The translations under genes and the position numbers were made by a program. A DNA stretch of 64,000 bases from Theobroma cacao (taxonomy: Eukaryota; Streptophyta; Magnoliopsida; Malvales; Malvaceae), in contig NC_030857.1 of assembly GCF_000208745.1 (NCBI RefSeq), forward strand, positions 4,626,714-4,690,713, given 5' to 3'. Shown here piece after piece: positions 10,482 to 20,931 of this stretch (position 1 is its first letter; the number at the start of each line of letters is the position of its first letter). The notes under the pieces were generated by a model. It was given only the letters and a program-made list of their open reading frames with translations, did not search any database and was not told the origin of the DNA.

Positions 10482-11630
10482 CTATTGGCCTAAAATCGTC
10501 GCCATTGATGTATAGAAAAGATTAATGTCTAATAGTTGTCATCACCCTTAAGACTCAGCTATACAATTACAGAAAATTCCTCCTGTGACTAGGAGAAGGA
10601 CCCAACCCCTAAAATTTAACATCCAAATAGATGATAGACACAACATCCCTTTCATCGAAAAGACTTCTACACAGCAACATCCTCTTAGTTAGCCACGTTC
10701 ACTCTCTCGGCAGCTGGTAAAAAATGAAACAACATACCAACGTGGGTAACCATGGACCATTACAAAATCGTCCTCATGCCCCGATCAAAAACTGCTAGAC
10801 CTCCTTTGCTTCCCTTGACCCTTCATTGTCAAGTCCTCGCCATTTGTTATCCGCATTTGTTTTGCAATTGCATGACCTTGAGAGCTGGCCAATCATAGGA
10901 CAGAGCTCAACGCAACCAACCACTCCCAATATTTGCTTAGAGCGTCCACAGTTGGTTCCCAAGGTGATCATCCGTAGAACAACAAGAACCATGAACCAGA
11001 GACGAAATCCAGCAACATAAAAAAAAAAAAAAATCCAGCGGCATCACCAAAAAAAAAAAAGAAGAGAAATGACAGCCTTCCAAACTCAAAACGCCAAATA
11101 TGTTTCTTTATACAAGCATAACTTTTTGGATAAATATAATTATTTGAACAAATATATTTATTTTAAACAATATAACTATTTGAACAGACATACTTGTTCA
11201 AAAATAATTTTTTTTAATATGAAATTGTATCTCGTACTATTATTGTTGAAAATATCTAATGTAGTCATCTCTTGAACTTATTATAATCCAGTATTTATCC
11301 GTTTTTCAATATGAAAAAATCAACTAAAGCCAAATTGACTTAGCGAAAATGAAATTAATAAAAAAAAAGCCAATATTGTTGCAAGGCATCGGTAACAATT
11401 TATAACCCCATGTAGAAACTCAGTACTATAACTTCAATAAATGCCGCTAGAGTAACGATAAAATGAGGAATTCCACTCTAATAAGTACACTTGTCATCCA
11501 CATATTTGTAAGCTCGGCAATTAGTTTGATATTTTGAGCATTTCTTTTGTCAGAAGAAAATTGTGCCTAATCTTATCCGGTTACTACAAAACGAGAGAGG
11601 AACCCCTCATAATTCACCAACTCTCAGAAA
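10482..11630. other. Intergenic region upstream of P450 copy 3
   Basis: No gene is seen. There are two A runs at about 11018-11033 and 11050-11061, each preceded by a similar CCAGC(A/G)(A/G)CATCA-like word, and an AT-rich stretch around 11100-11215 with repeated TATTTGAACA-type words. The last few hundred bases are the likely promoter of the intact P450. Confidence 0.55.
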
Positions 11631-13970
11631 ATGGAAGTAGCTAGTTTGTACAACATCACACTCAGCTTCTTTCTTCTCCTCTTTGTGTTAGTTTTCAAAT
11701 CCATCATACAAAAACGTAATAGTCCGAGAAATTTCCCACCTAGCCCTCCTGCTTTGCCAATCATCGGTCATCTCCATCTTCTAAAGGAACCGCTTCATCG
11801 AACTCTTCATGAACTTTCAGAGAATTATGGCCCCATTCTGTACCTTCAATTCGGAACTCGTAAAGTTCTTATAGTCTCCTCAGCATCAGCAGCTGAAGAG
11901 TGCTTTACAAAAAATGATATCATTTTTGCAAACCGCCCTCAGTTGCTTGCTGGCAAACATCTCAATTACAACAACGCTACGATAGGATTAGCACCCTACG
12001 GTGATTATTGGCGTAACCTTAGGCGCCTCACCACCTTGGAACTCTTCTCCACGAGCCGGCTTGCCATGTTTGCTGGCGTTCGGCAAGAGGAAGTTCAGTT
12101 ATTGCTAAAGGAACTATTCCTGGCCTCGAGCAGAAAACCAGCTATGGTGGAAGTTACATCAAAGCTTATAGAGCTTGCTTTCAATATTATGCTAAGGATG
12201 ATTGCGGGAAAGCGTTATTATGGGAAAGATGCAGTGGACGAAGAAGCAAAGCAATTCCGAGACCTCATGAGAGAGTTTGTGGAGATTCATGGAAGCGCAA
12301 ATTTGAATGACTTTTTGCCTGCGCTGCAATGGGTAGATTTTCAAGGAGTAGAGAAGAGGATGAAAAGAATTATGAAGAAGCTTGACAAATTCTTACAATC
12401 CCTTCTCGAAGAGCATAGGAGAATGAGGGAAGATTCAACAGAGTCTTTAGATGCATCTGATGCAAGCAAAAGAGGGAGAAAAGCAACTTTAATCGACGTC
12501 ATGTTATCCCTGCAACAAACAGAACCGGAATTTTATACTGATGAGACCATAAAAGGAGTTATTCTGGTAAGAACCAGGCATCTTTTTTGTGAAATATTAT
12601 TTTTTGCCTTGCAGTTCAATATGTGTCTCCAAAGTCAGCCGACGTATTTGACAAGTGCATCAAATTAAATAATGTTTCAATAAAGACAAAAATGGAATCT
12701 TTCAAGAAATTTGCCGCCTAAGATAATCATCACCCAGTGACGACATCTGTATGAAGTATTTTTCAAAGTTAAAGATTTGTTATTCCACTTTTGATTTCGT
12801 GAGTATCCAACCAAAACTTTAATTTAACTCCACTTGCTCTAGCTTGCCAATTATCGAACTCTAGCAGAATCCGTCAAGAAAGAATTTCTACTTTAGAATT
12901 ATGTTTTTGTTTTTTGTTGACCTATGTTGTGTCTGCTGTGTTCTCCACCTATTATAAAGTGTGGATACACTCGTAGTTTGGGGAGTGCTCTTAGACTGTA
13001 AGTGTCTATGGGGAGATAGTCTTTTGTATTGGATAGAGATACTTGTATTCTGTGGTTATTTTGCAACGGTATACCCCTGGTCTTTGTAAGGGGCATAGCC
13101 TTGCAAAATGGCTATATGGTGGGGAGCTCAGGCTCACCCTGTTTTTACCTATAATATATTGAAATTTCAAAAAAAAAATGTAGTGTTAGTATTTTTATTC
13201 TAATTCTTTGCGCCTTATTCCCATATTATACAGCTCCAAAAGTGCCTTTCCATAGCCCGGAAGAGGAAAACTGTACTAAATATTTTAAACCTCAGATTGT
13301 CAGCATGTTTTTGCCTCAAATATCTAGATTTATAACTCATTGAAACATCTTGCAGGCAATGCTAATTGCTGGAACTGAAACTTCAGCGACTACAATAGAA
13401 TGGGCTATGTCACTTCTTCTTAACCATCCTGAAGTAATGCATAAAGCTTGGACTGAAATAGGTGCTAAAGTTGGACAAGACAAGTTCCTGGATGAAACAG
13501 ACCTGACAAAGCTGAATTATCTACAATCTATAATTTCTGAGACGTTGCGGTTATTTCCGCCTGGACCATTGCTCTTACCACATGAATCATCAGAAGACTG
13601 CATTGTTTGTGGCTACACCGTTCCGCGTGCCACAATGTTATTTATCAACGCCTGGACTATCCAGAGGGACCCCAAGCTCTGGGTGGACGCCACAAGGTTT
13701 ATGCCAGAGAGATTTGAAGGTGGGGAAGGTGAAGGGTGTAAACTACTTCCGTTTGGTGTTGGAAGGCGGGCATGCCCTGGAGCTGTTTTAGCCAAGAGAG
13801 TGGTAGCACTGGCACTTGGTGCCCTGATTCAGTCCTTCGAGTGGAATAGGATTGGCACGGAGGAAATCAATATGAGGGAAGGCACAGGGCTCACCATGCC
13901 GAAAGCTGAGCCCTTGGTGGCTTTGTGCAATCCCCGGGCAGACATGATCAACCTCCTCTCCACACTGTGA
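11631..13970 (+). CDS. CYP81-type cytochrome P450, intact (cluster copy 3)
   Basis: Two exons, 11631-12566 and 13356-13970 (GTAAGA donor, TTGCAG acceptor, phase 0), encode 516 residues, the usual CYP81 length. Domains in order: hydrophobic N-terminal ER anchor (residues 6-24), PPSPPALPIIGH hinge (about 38-49), [26 protein letters not shown]-helix, I-helix MLIAGTETSATTIEW (residues 314-328) with the acid-Thr pair, K-helix SETLR, FMPERF, and haem-binding PFGVGRRACPG with its axial Cys. Family knowledge: CYP81 enzymes are NADPH-P450-reductase-dependent hydroxylases of isoflavonoids, lignans, indole glucosinolates and some xenobiotics; the substrate cannot be read from sequence. It is the only copy of the four without a disabling lesion. 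The 789-bp intron contains a LINE 3' fragment. The ATG at 11631 directly precedes the anchor. Confidence 0.93.
12900..13178 (+). mobile_element. Probable LINE 3' UTR fragment in the intron of P450 copy 3
   Basis: A non-coding block ends in AAATTTC followed by an A run (about 13169-13178), the same kind of 3' terminus as the element at 3502-3711. A compositional change marks the left edge near 12900. No target-site duplication was found, so the boundaries are approximate. Confidence 0.45.
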
Positions 13971-14975
13971 CGTGAAGTCTCTGGTAACAGGAGATACTAG
14001 CATTATGAAATATGAGCACTCGCATTTACGGGAGCACAGAGGGATAGACTTTGTTAAGCTTATATGCATATAGAAGCCACTCTTGGAATAAAGTATTAAG
14101 GTAAAGCCGCCCAAGTGCCTGCGAGTTTATGATCCTTCTATGTATTAAAAGTCAAGATGATTAAAGATTCCTTAAGAGTTTTCCTTATAATGAACTTACA
14201 TAGATCAAAACTTGCAAATATAATTTAATTAATTGTCATTTAAACTCGTAATAGAGCAGAATCATCTATCAATATTAAAAAAGATAAAATCCTTATACGA
14301 ATTTATGCAAAAGCCTTAAAACTTAAAAGCAAGAACTCAGCAGTATCTTCAAATAGACAATGTTGATGAATTTTTATAGTGACTCATCAGATTAAAGGGT
14401 TTTTTTTTGTTCCTTGGGATATATTTAAGCAGTTAAGCTATCATTTTTGCTATATAATGGTCAAGTTATCGGATTCTTGATCTCTAATAGATTTCAGTAG
14501 CTTGGAAATTGCCAAGTTGCATTTCTTAATTGCTTGTTTAACCGTCACTAGTTTGCCAAGACAGAAACACAATAATTAGCAGTGCCTTAATTGAATAATT
14601 ATCTAAATTCATCTTGACCCTTTATACTAAACCAGGCAGATGCTAAGAAACGTAAGATAGAACGTTTCTTGGTGAGCAAGGGAATTTTTCGTCAGCATAC
14701 AATTAAATTTTTTTTTTTTTGAAAAGTGATTTTATTTAATCTCTTCATCAACAAACATACAATTAATTAACAAACATTTCCCCCTCGGCAGTAAGAACGG
14801 AAAATGTCATCACTGAAACTGCCATTCCTTTGCTTATTTAATTTTTAATTCTTCCTCTGCACGTTGTTATGCAAGGGAATTCGGGAGAGTTTTAAATGTG
14901 CTTGGCCAACACCCAATCAACCTCGTATAAAGGCTGGTTATTTTGACCATGGTGTCAAACACAAGCTATTGGTCC
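13971..14975. other. Intergenic region between P450 copies 3 and 4
   Basis: No gene is seen. It holds the 3' flank of copy 3, AT-rich sequence, a very short retro-insertion (14707-14755) and the former promoter of copy 4. Confidence 0.6.
14707..14755 (-). mobile_element. 49-bp retro-insertion with 11-bp TSD (LINE 3' tip)
   Basis: CATACAATTAA occurs at 14696-14706 and again at 14756-14766. Between them lies a T run followed by GAAAAGTGATTTTATTTAAT and a short tail. This matches the poly(T)-plus-GAAA edge of the other minus-strand LINE pieces in the window, so it looks like an extremely 5'-truncated insertion. Confidence 0.6.
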
Positions 14976-15747
14976 ATGGAGCAAACCTGGTTTTATTACC
15001 CTTTTGCTGTTCGTATTCTTCAGCTGCTTCTTTCAAAGTTCATAACAAACACCTTAAAGAAAGCAACCACCAAGACCACCTTCACTTCCCATAATTGGTC
15101 ATCTCCATCTCATAAAAGAACCTGTCCACTGAACATTACAGCATCTATCTGGCAAATATGGTCCAATCTTTTCACTCTCCTTTGGTTTTCGCCCAGTGCT
15201 AGTCATATCATCCCCACCATTAGTCGAAGAGTGCTTCACCAAGAATGATATTATCCTTGCAAATAGGCCTTGTTTTCTCTCTTCCAAGCACCTGAACTAT
15301 GACACAGCACCACAATTGGAGCCGCCCCTTTTGGCCATCACTGGCGCAATCTTCGCCGCATAGCTGTGCTTGAAATTTTCTCAACCAATCGACTTAACAT
15401 GTTTCTAAGTATTAGACAGGATGAAGTTAGATACTTGCTCAGAAAATTGTTTGAAATTTCACATCAAAACTTGGCAGAAGTGGAGATGAAGTCCAGTTTA
15501 TCTGAACTGTCTTTTAATATAATTATGAGGATGGTATCAGGTAAGAGATATTTTGGGGCAGAAGTGGATGATTTTGAGGAAGCAAGGCGATTTCTAGATA
15601 TGATAAAGGAAGCACTTGAACTGACCGGAGAAGTGTATCCAGGGGACTTTTTACCATTTTTTCGGTGGATTGATTTCCATAGATTGAAGAAAAGAATGTT
15701 GAAATTGCAAAGACAGGCGGATGCAGTTTTACAGGACCTTATGGGTT
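14976..15747 (+). pseudogene. CYP81-type P450 pseudogene, 5' part (cluster copy 4)
   Basis: Relic of exon 1 starting at the ATG at 14976. The anchor region is readable, then frame changes and stops appear: the proline hinge and [12 protein letters not shown] segment are in a different frame and a stop replaces the following residue. [23 protein letters not shown] is recognisable. The frame is clean again from about 15360 to 15735 (LEIFSTNRLNMF ... LSFNIIMRMVSGKRYFG ... FLPFFRWIDF). The homology ends abruptly at about 15733-15740, where it runs into a truncated Copia LTR; the stop at 15747 belongs to the LTR. The rest of exon 1, the intron and most of exon 2 are missing. Confidence 0.88.
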
Positions 15748-16017
15748 AAAGAATAATAATAACCTAGATTTAGAGAGAGTGATTTAGGTGTACGTGGGAT
15801 AAGGATTATGAGTTTGAGACTGTTCTTGTAATATCTTAATTTTTTCTCTTAGTGAATTTTTCTCTGTTACTGTACCTGTGGACGTAGGTCATCAAAAGAC
15901 CGAACCACGTAAATTCTTATGTCATTGTGGGTGTGCTTGATTTCTTTCTTTCTTTATTCTATTGATTGGGTTAGATCTTGGGCAATTCTTTAGAGACAAT
16001 TCCGCAATTTCTCAACA
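15733..16017 (+). repeat. 5' LTR of Copia element, truncated
   Basis: It matches 19111-19394 of the 3' LTR from AGGACC(T/C)TATGGG to CTCAACA/TTCAACA. The missing part is the U3 region, including the TATA motif. The truncation point lies within a short shared word (AGGACC) between the P450 exon and the LTR, pointing to a microhomology-associated deletion. Confidence 0.9.
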
Positions 16018-16020
16018 AAC

Positions 16021-16033
16021 TAGTATAAGAGCC
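16021..16033 (+). other. Copia primer-binding site (initiator tRNA-Met type)
   Basis: Three bases after the 5' LTR, TAGTATAAGAGCC resembles the TGGTATCAGAGCC found in plant Copia elements, complementary to the 3' end of initiator methionyl-tRNA. Two substitutions suggest decay. Confidence 0.7.
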
Positions 16034-16063
16034 TCAAGATCTTGGGTCAATTTGAATCTCGTT

Positions 16064-18856
16064 ATAGCAACTTCGTCGACCAAGTATGAGATTGAAAAGT
16101 TTAATGGAAAAAACGATTTCAGCCTGTGGCATGTTAAGATGCGCGCATTGCTAGTGCAACAAGGACTGTTGAAGGCACTGAAGGGAAAAGAGTATCTTCC
16201 TTCGAATTTATCTGATGGTGAGTAAGATGACCTTATGGAGAAAGCACATAGTGCTATTCTCCTAGCTTTGTCAGATGAGGTGCTAAGAGAAGTCACAGAT
16301 GAAGAATCTGCTGCTGTAGTGTGGCTTAAATTCGAAAGTATTTATATGACTAAATCCTTGACGAATTGGCTTTATATGAAGCAACGATTGTATACTCTCA
16401 AGATGAATGAAGGTACGTCCGTTAATACCTACATTAATGAATTTAATAGAGTTATTCTTGATTTAAAGAATACCGATGTTAAAATTGAGGATGAAGACCT
16501 AACCTTAATTCTTTTATGTTCTTTGCCTCCATCGTATGAAAACTTCATGGATACTATATTATATGGCCGAGATACTTTCACTTTCGAGGATGTAAAAGCA
16601 TCTTTAAATTTCAAGGAATTGAAGAAGAAAGTTAGTGGTATCCAGAATGAAAATCAAGCAGAAGGTTTGGTTGTGAATAGAGGAAAAGATAGAGAGAAGG
16701 GTATAGACAGAAAAGGTAAATCTAAAGCAAAAGAAAAAACTTGCTGGAATTGTGGTCAGAAAGGGCACTTTCGTCAAGACTGTACTAAATTCAAAGATGA
16801 TGAAAAGTTCAATAAGTTTGAGAATACTGCAAACGTGGTTGGAGATGACTTTGATGCTTTTGAGAAAATTAATAATGTTCTTGCAATTACTAATGGTAAC
16901 TTGATGGATACATGGATTTTGGATTTGACTTGTTGCTTTCATATATATCCTAGGCGTGATTGGTTTACAACTTATCAATCTGTTAATATGGGCATTGTAC
17001 AATTAAGAGATGATTTCTCTCTCTCAGTTATTGAGATTGGCACAATTCGAATCAGGATGTTTGATGGTATGACAAGAACACTTGAGGTAAAACATGTCCC
17101 TAACATGAAAAAAAATTTAATATCCTTGAGTTTGTTAGATAAGAAGGGCTACAAATATAGTGGCCAAGATGGTGTCTTGAATGTATCTAAAGGAGCCTTA
17201 ACTATCATGAAGGGCAAGTTATCCGGTGACCTTTATTGTCTAGTGGAAAACACGGTCATTGAAACTGTTTTTGTGGTCTCATCTAATGATCCTGAAGATA
17301 ATGTAACACATTTATGGCATATGAGATTGGGTCATATGAGCAAGAAAGGGATTAGAAAACTGAGTAAGCGTAGTTTGCTATATGGTCAAAATAGTGAAAA
17401 GTTAAATTTCTATGAGCAACATATAGTGAAATTTAACACTACAACTCCTCGAACTGAGAGTGTAGTAAACTACATCCATTCAGATTTGTGGGGTCCTTCT
17501 TCTGTGGCATCAAAAGGTGGATCATTATACATGTGAATCTTTATTGATGATTTTTCAAGAAAGGTGTGGACGTATCTTCTGAAGGCTATGAGTGAAGTGT
17601 TAAACACCTTTTTGCATTAGAAGGTATTGATCGAGAAACAGACTAAGAAAAAGATCGAGAGCTTTCGAACAAACAAATGTTTGAAATTTTACAAAGGTGA
17701 GTTTGGTCTATTATACAAGAATGAGAAAATCGTTAGATATCGCACTATTGACAAAACACCATATCAAAATGGTATTGTAGAATGGATGAAGAAAACACTT
17801 CTGGAGAGAACAAAATACGTGTTCTCAAATGTTGGCCTAACCAAAGTATTCTGGACAAAAATTATCAACATGGCTTACTACTTGGTAAATCGGTCTCCAT
17901 CAACTGCAATTGAATTTAAGACTCCCAAGAAAGTTTGGTCTGGTAAGCCCGCTGATTACTCTATATTGAGAGTATTTAGTTGTCCTGTTCATGCTCATGT
18001 GAGTGATGGTAAACTTGAGTTGAGGACGACGGAGTGCATATTCCTAGGCTATGCATATGAGGTGAAGGGTTATCAGTTGTGGTGTACTGATTGTAAGTTC
18101 CCTAAGTTTATGGTGAGTCGGGATGTTATCTTTGACAAGTCTGCATTACTTTGTGGGATAAAGTCTAGAATTACAAACACATTAGACCAAGAAGTTGGCA
18201 AGCAGGTGGAGCTTGAAATCAATGCTCTTGTGACAGTGCGAGATGATAGTGAAATCCAGAAAGAATTGCAAGAGGTACAAGAATTGGTATCTCAATGAAG
18301 CATTACTTGTATTGATGGTGATTCTGATTCTTATGTTTTATTTGTGGAAGTAGAGATTGATGAGCCTTACTTTTATCATGAGGAAATTACATATGCCGAG
18401 TCTTCTAAGAAGATTGAGTCTCTACACTAGGATCAAACATGGGAGCTTGTGAAAACACCTAAAGTTACTATTGAAGTTGGCTTAGTGTGTGAAGGAGGTG
18501 CAAACATTAGTCGTAATGTGGTTGGCTTCTCCAAATCAGATTTTGTTGGTGATCTAGATAGTAAAAGATCTCGAATGGGGTATGTGTTCATTCTCTCAAG
18601 GTCTGTAATCAGTTGAAAAATAGTAGCTAGTTTGTTTACAACTGAAGTTGAATATATGGCTGTGACCGAGGCAGTGAAGGAGGCTTTATGGTTTCGAAAC
18701 TTGGTTAGTGATTTTTGTTTTGGACAAAAATCTAGATGTGAGATTGTAGTAAAGAAAATAACTACATATGAAAATCCGGCAAATATGCTAACTAAGTCAG
18801 TTTCTGGGATAAAGTTCAAGCATTGCTTGGACTTGATCGATGTTCGTAGTGCTTGA
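16064..18856 (+). pseudogene. Copia gag-pol relic (RT deleted)
   Basis: One reading frame carries the whole polyprotein relic. The ancestral start appears lost (ATA at 16064 where ATG is expected before ATSSTKYEIEKFNG). Gag (UBN2-type, ending in the zinc knuckle CWNCGQKGHFRQDC at about 16741) is followed by a protease remnant WILDLTCCFHI, where the catalytic Asp-Ser/Thr-Gly is destroyed. Next come the GAG-pre-integrase motif LWHMRLGHMSKKGI, the integrase core and C-terminal region (FRTNKC, YQNGIVEWMKKTLLER, GYQLWC), the first residues of RT (DQTWELVKTPK), then directly RNase H (SRMGYVF, TTEVEYMAVTEAVKEALW). In-frame stops are at 16223, 17534, 17618, 18296 and 18428, with one more near 18614. 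Nearly all reverse transcriptase is absent and the deletion kept the frame. Confidence 0.88.
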
Positions 18857-18926
18857 GGCCCTTTGGGGCAGTGGCGGTGTCGACAGAGATTGGTTCGTAA
18901 GGTGGAGCTTGGTGAATTCAAGCCTA

Positions 18927-18937
18927 AGGTGGAGATT
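18927..18937 (+). other. Copia polypurine tract
   Basis: The purine-rich AAGGTGGAGAT immediately precedes the TGTTAG start of the 3' LTR, in the position and with the sequence typical of Copia plus-strand priming sites. Confidence 0.65.
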
Positions 18938-19394
18938 TGTTAGGATAATCTTAAATTGTGATTTAATTAGGATTGTTTAATTCTAATTAAATTAGTATAC
19001 GTTATAAAATAGTCTTTAAATCTAGTTATACTAGAATAACAATTCCTAATTCTATTAAGATAAGATTCCTAATTATATTAGGATAAGGTTATTGTATTTG
19101 GCACTATAAAAGGACCCTATGGGTTAAAAAATAATAATAACCTAGATTTAGATAGAGTGATTTAGGTGTACGTGGGATAAGGGTTTTGAGTTTGAGACTG
19201 TTCTTGTAATTTCCTGATTTTTCTTCTTAGTGGATTTTTTTCTGTTACTGTGCCCGTGGACGTAGGTCATCGAAAGATCGAATCACGTAAATTCTTGTGT
19301 TCTTGTGGGGTGCTTGATTTCTTTCTTTATTTATTTTATTGATTGAGTTAAATCTTGAGTAATTTTTTAGAGACAATTCCGTAATTTTTCAACA
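18938..19394 (+). repeat. 3' LTR of Copia element, complete (457 bp)
   Basis: It begins TGTTAGGATA and ends TTTTTCAACA (TG...CA termini). It contains a TATA-like CTATAAAAGG at 19104-19113. The same LTR, at identical length, occurs as a reverse-oriented solo LTR at 43644-44100. Confidence 0.92.
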
Positions 19395-19520
19395 GAAAGA
19401 ATTAATGAATAGGAGGTGGACTTGACTGAAGGGATAGGACTCACCATGCCCAAAGCTAAGCTATTGGTCGCCATGTTCAAACCACGCAAATCCATTATTA
19501 ATGTTCGTTTAGAGATATGA
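19395..19520 (+). pseudogene. CYP81-type P450 pseudogene, C-terminal scrap (cluster copy 4)
   Basis: Immediately right of the Copia 3' LTR, after a short degraded stretch with an in-frame stop, the sequence reads GIGLTMPKAKLLVAMF, KPRKSIINV and then a TGA at 19518-19520. It aligns with the last residues of the intact P450 at 11631 (GTGLTMPKAEPLVALCNPR). It is the 3' end of copy 4; the helical core and haem loop are gone. Confidence 0.8.
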
Positions 19521-20445
19521 ATTACTAGTGTCTCGTATCAGCCAGTGGCAAATGCCCTCGTCTTGAGTTTGAATTTGTTATGGATGTGTAATAAGCCAGA
19601 TTTCCCTATCCATTGTCTGACAGTTGTTTTTGGTACAACCATTGTTTCACACTTTGACTCCTCATTAGTTTGTTGCTTACGGCCTTTGCAAGCTTTCTCC
19701 TAAGGGATCTTATTTGATTAATGAAAATGTTGGATCGTCAAAAGCCCATATGGCCCAAAGTCCTCCAACAAAATAAATGTCAAAAGATCTAGGTGATTGG
19801 TCCTAATTTTTTTTCCTTGTAAAAATGGTTATGGGATGTGGTTTTCAGTTACGTGGCTTTTCTTCTCTATTTTTATTGTTTCCCCCAAGAGAGACATGTA
19901 AGTGCAAAAAACATTAGAAACATTACAATCGGGTTGAGGCAGACAGACAATTGAGGGTCGTTGGGGGAAACCTGCTTGTTACACAAAGTAGCCCATGGTC
20001 CAAGGGGCTTAACTGCTTTAAGTTGTCTGAAGCTGAGTTGGCTCCATTCTTGGGTTGGTTGCATTGAGTGTAAGGTTGCTTCTTTGCAAAAAATTCGTGT
20101 ATTGCCTTAAACGAAAATCAATGTGGAAGGCAACGTTAAGGAATAAGAAGTTGATTTGTTGACAATCAAATCACAATCAACTAAACAATATAAGAAAGAA
20201 CATGTCGAAAATTTTTGAAATTGAAGTCTAATTAATCAAAACAAGAGAGTCTTGTCTTTAGGCATGGGAAGATCTTCTTAGTAAAGTTGGTCGGTCCATT
20301 TCATTTCAACCCACACCCGGCCCACAACCGATGCTCTTCTTTCCCCCACCTCAAATATGCTTGTTTATTGTTTTTAATTCCCATAAAAAATTCCCCTCCC
20401 AAACTCAAAATCCCACGCTCCACTCACCATCCAAACCCAAAAAAA
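19521..20445. other. Intergenic region and MAF1 promoter/leader
   Basis: No coding region is recognised to about 20280. From about 20290 the sequence turns C-rich and leads into the MAF1 start codon, consistent with a 5' UTR. Confidence 0.5.
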
Positions 20446-20931
20446 ATGGCCGATCCTGAATCCAACACCACGCAAGACAACGCCCCGGCGGCGGAGTCTA
20501 ACCAAGCCCAAGCCCCAGCCCACGTAGATGACACCACCGCCAAGCTCAACAACCTCACCCTCCGCATTTGGCCCCCCACCCAACGCACCCGCGACGCCGT
20601 CATCAACCGTCTCATCGAGACGCTGTCGACCCAATCCGTCCTTTCCAAACGCTATGGCACGATACCAGAGGAAGAGGCCTCCGCAGTGGCCAAGTCTATC
20701 GAGGAGGAGGCTTTCTCAGTCGCCGGAGCATCGTTCTCCGCCGACGACGACGGTATCGAGATCCTTCAGGTATATTCCAGGGAGATCAGCAAGCGTATGC
20801 TCGAGACTGTCAAAGCTCGAGCTGCCGCCACCGCCGCCGCTCCATCAGGCCCGGCGGACGCAGACTCGAGTAACGCGGGAGCTGCGGGTGGTGAGGACAT
20901 TTCGTCCTCGTCCGTAAAGGCCGAGGCTTGA
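20446..20931 (+). CDS. MAF1: MFP1 attachment factor 1-like WPP-domain protein
   Basis: A single-exon gene of 161 residues. The acidic, Ala/Pro/Gln-rich N-terminus (1-35) is followed by a WPP domain: LRIWPPTQRTRDAVINRL at about residues 42-59, then VLSKRYGTIPEEEASAVAKSIEEEAF, and a GIEILQVYSREISKRMLETVKAR segment. The C-terminal tail (about 137-161) is Ala/Ser/Gly-rich. Family knowledge: WPP-domain proteins (MAF1, Arabidopsis WPP1/WPP2, and the targeting domain of plant RanGAP) associate with the plant nuclear envelope and Golgi through coiled-coil partners such as MFP1, WIT and WIP proteins. The length is normal. The frame extends upstream to 20287 without a stop, but that part is 5' leader in character; the ATG at 20446 starts the family-typical MADPES N-terminus. 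Confidence 0.92.
   Translation: MADPESNTTQDNAPAAESNQAQAPAHVDDTTAKLNNLTLRIWPPTQRTRDAVINRLIETLSTQSVLSKRYGTIPEEEASAVAKSIEEEAFSVAGASFSADDDGIEILQVYSREISKRMLETVKARAAATAAAPSGPADADSSNAGAAGGEDISSSSVKAEA

Larger units (their letters stand above)
15733..19394 (+). mobile_element. Defective Ty1/Copia LTR retrotransposon inside P450 copy 4
   Basis: Structure: a 5' LTR lacking its first ~173 bp (15733-16017), a primer-binding site (16021-16033), gag-pol relics in one frame (16064-18856), a polypurine tract (about 18927-18937) and a complete 3' LTR (18938-19394, TGTTAG...CAACA, 457 bp). Domain order gag, protease, integrase, RNase H identifies the Ty1/Copia superfamily. The internal region is only about 2.9 kb because the reverse transcriptase is deleted. 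The element is non-autonomous and old, with several stops. Sequence right of 19394 is the C-terminal end of a P450, so the element sits in copy 4, but the two flanks are not contiguous P450 sequence. No target-site duplication can be assigned because the left end is lost. Confidence 0.92.

Noticed and set aside
12899..13096. Possible coding frame in the intron of P450 copy 3
   Set aside because: The block ends in a poly(A) run and is better explained as a LINE 3' UTR; the frame has no motif.
20287..20445. Upstream extension of the MAF1 reading frame
   Set aside because: The frame is open but the sequence looks like a C-rich 5' leader, and the family N-terminus starts at the ATG at 20446.
20374..20917. 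Long antisense and alternate-frame open frames over MAF1
   Set aside because: GC-rich, stop-poor shadows of the real gene; Arg/Pro/Gly-rich with no family match.
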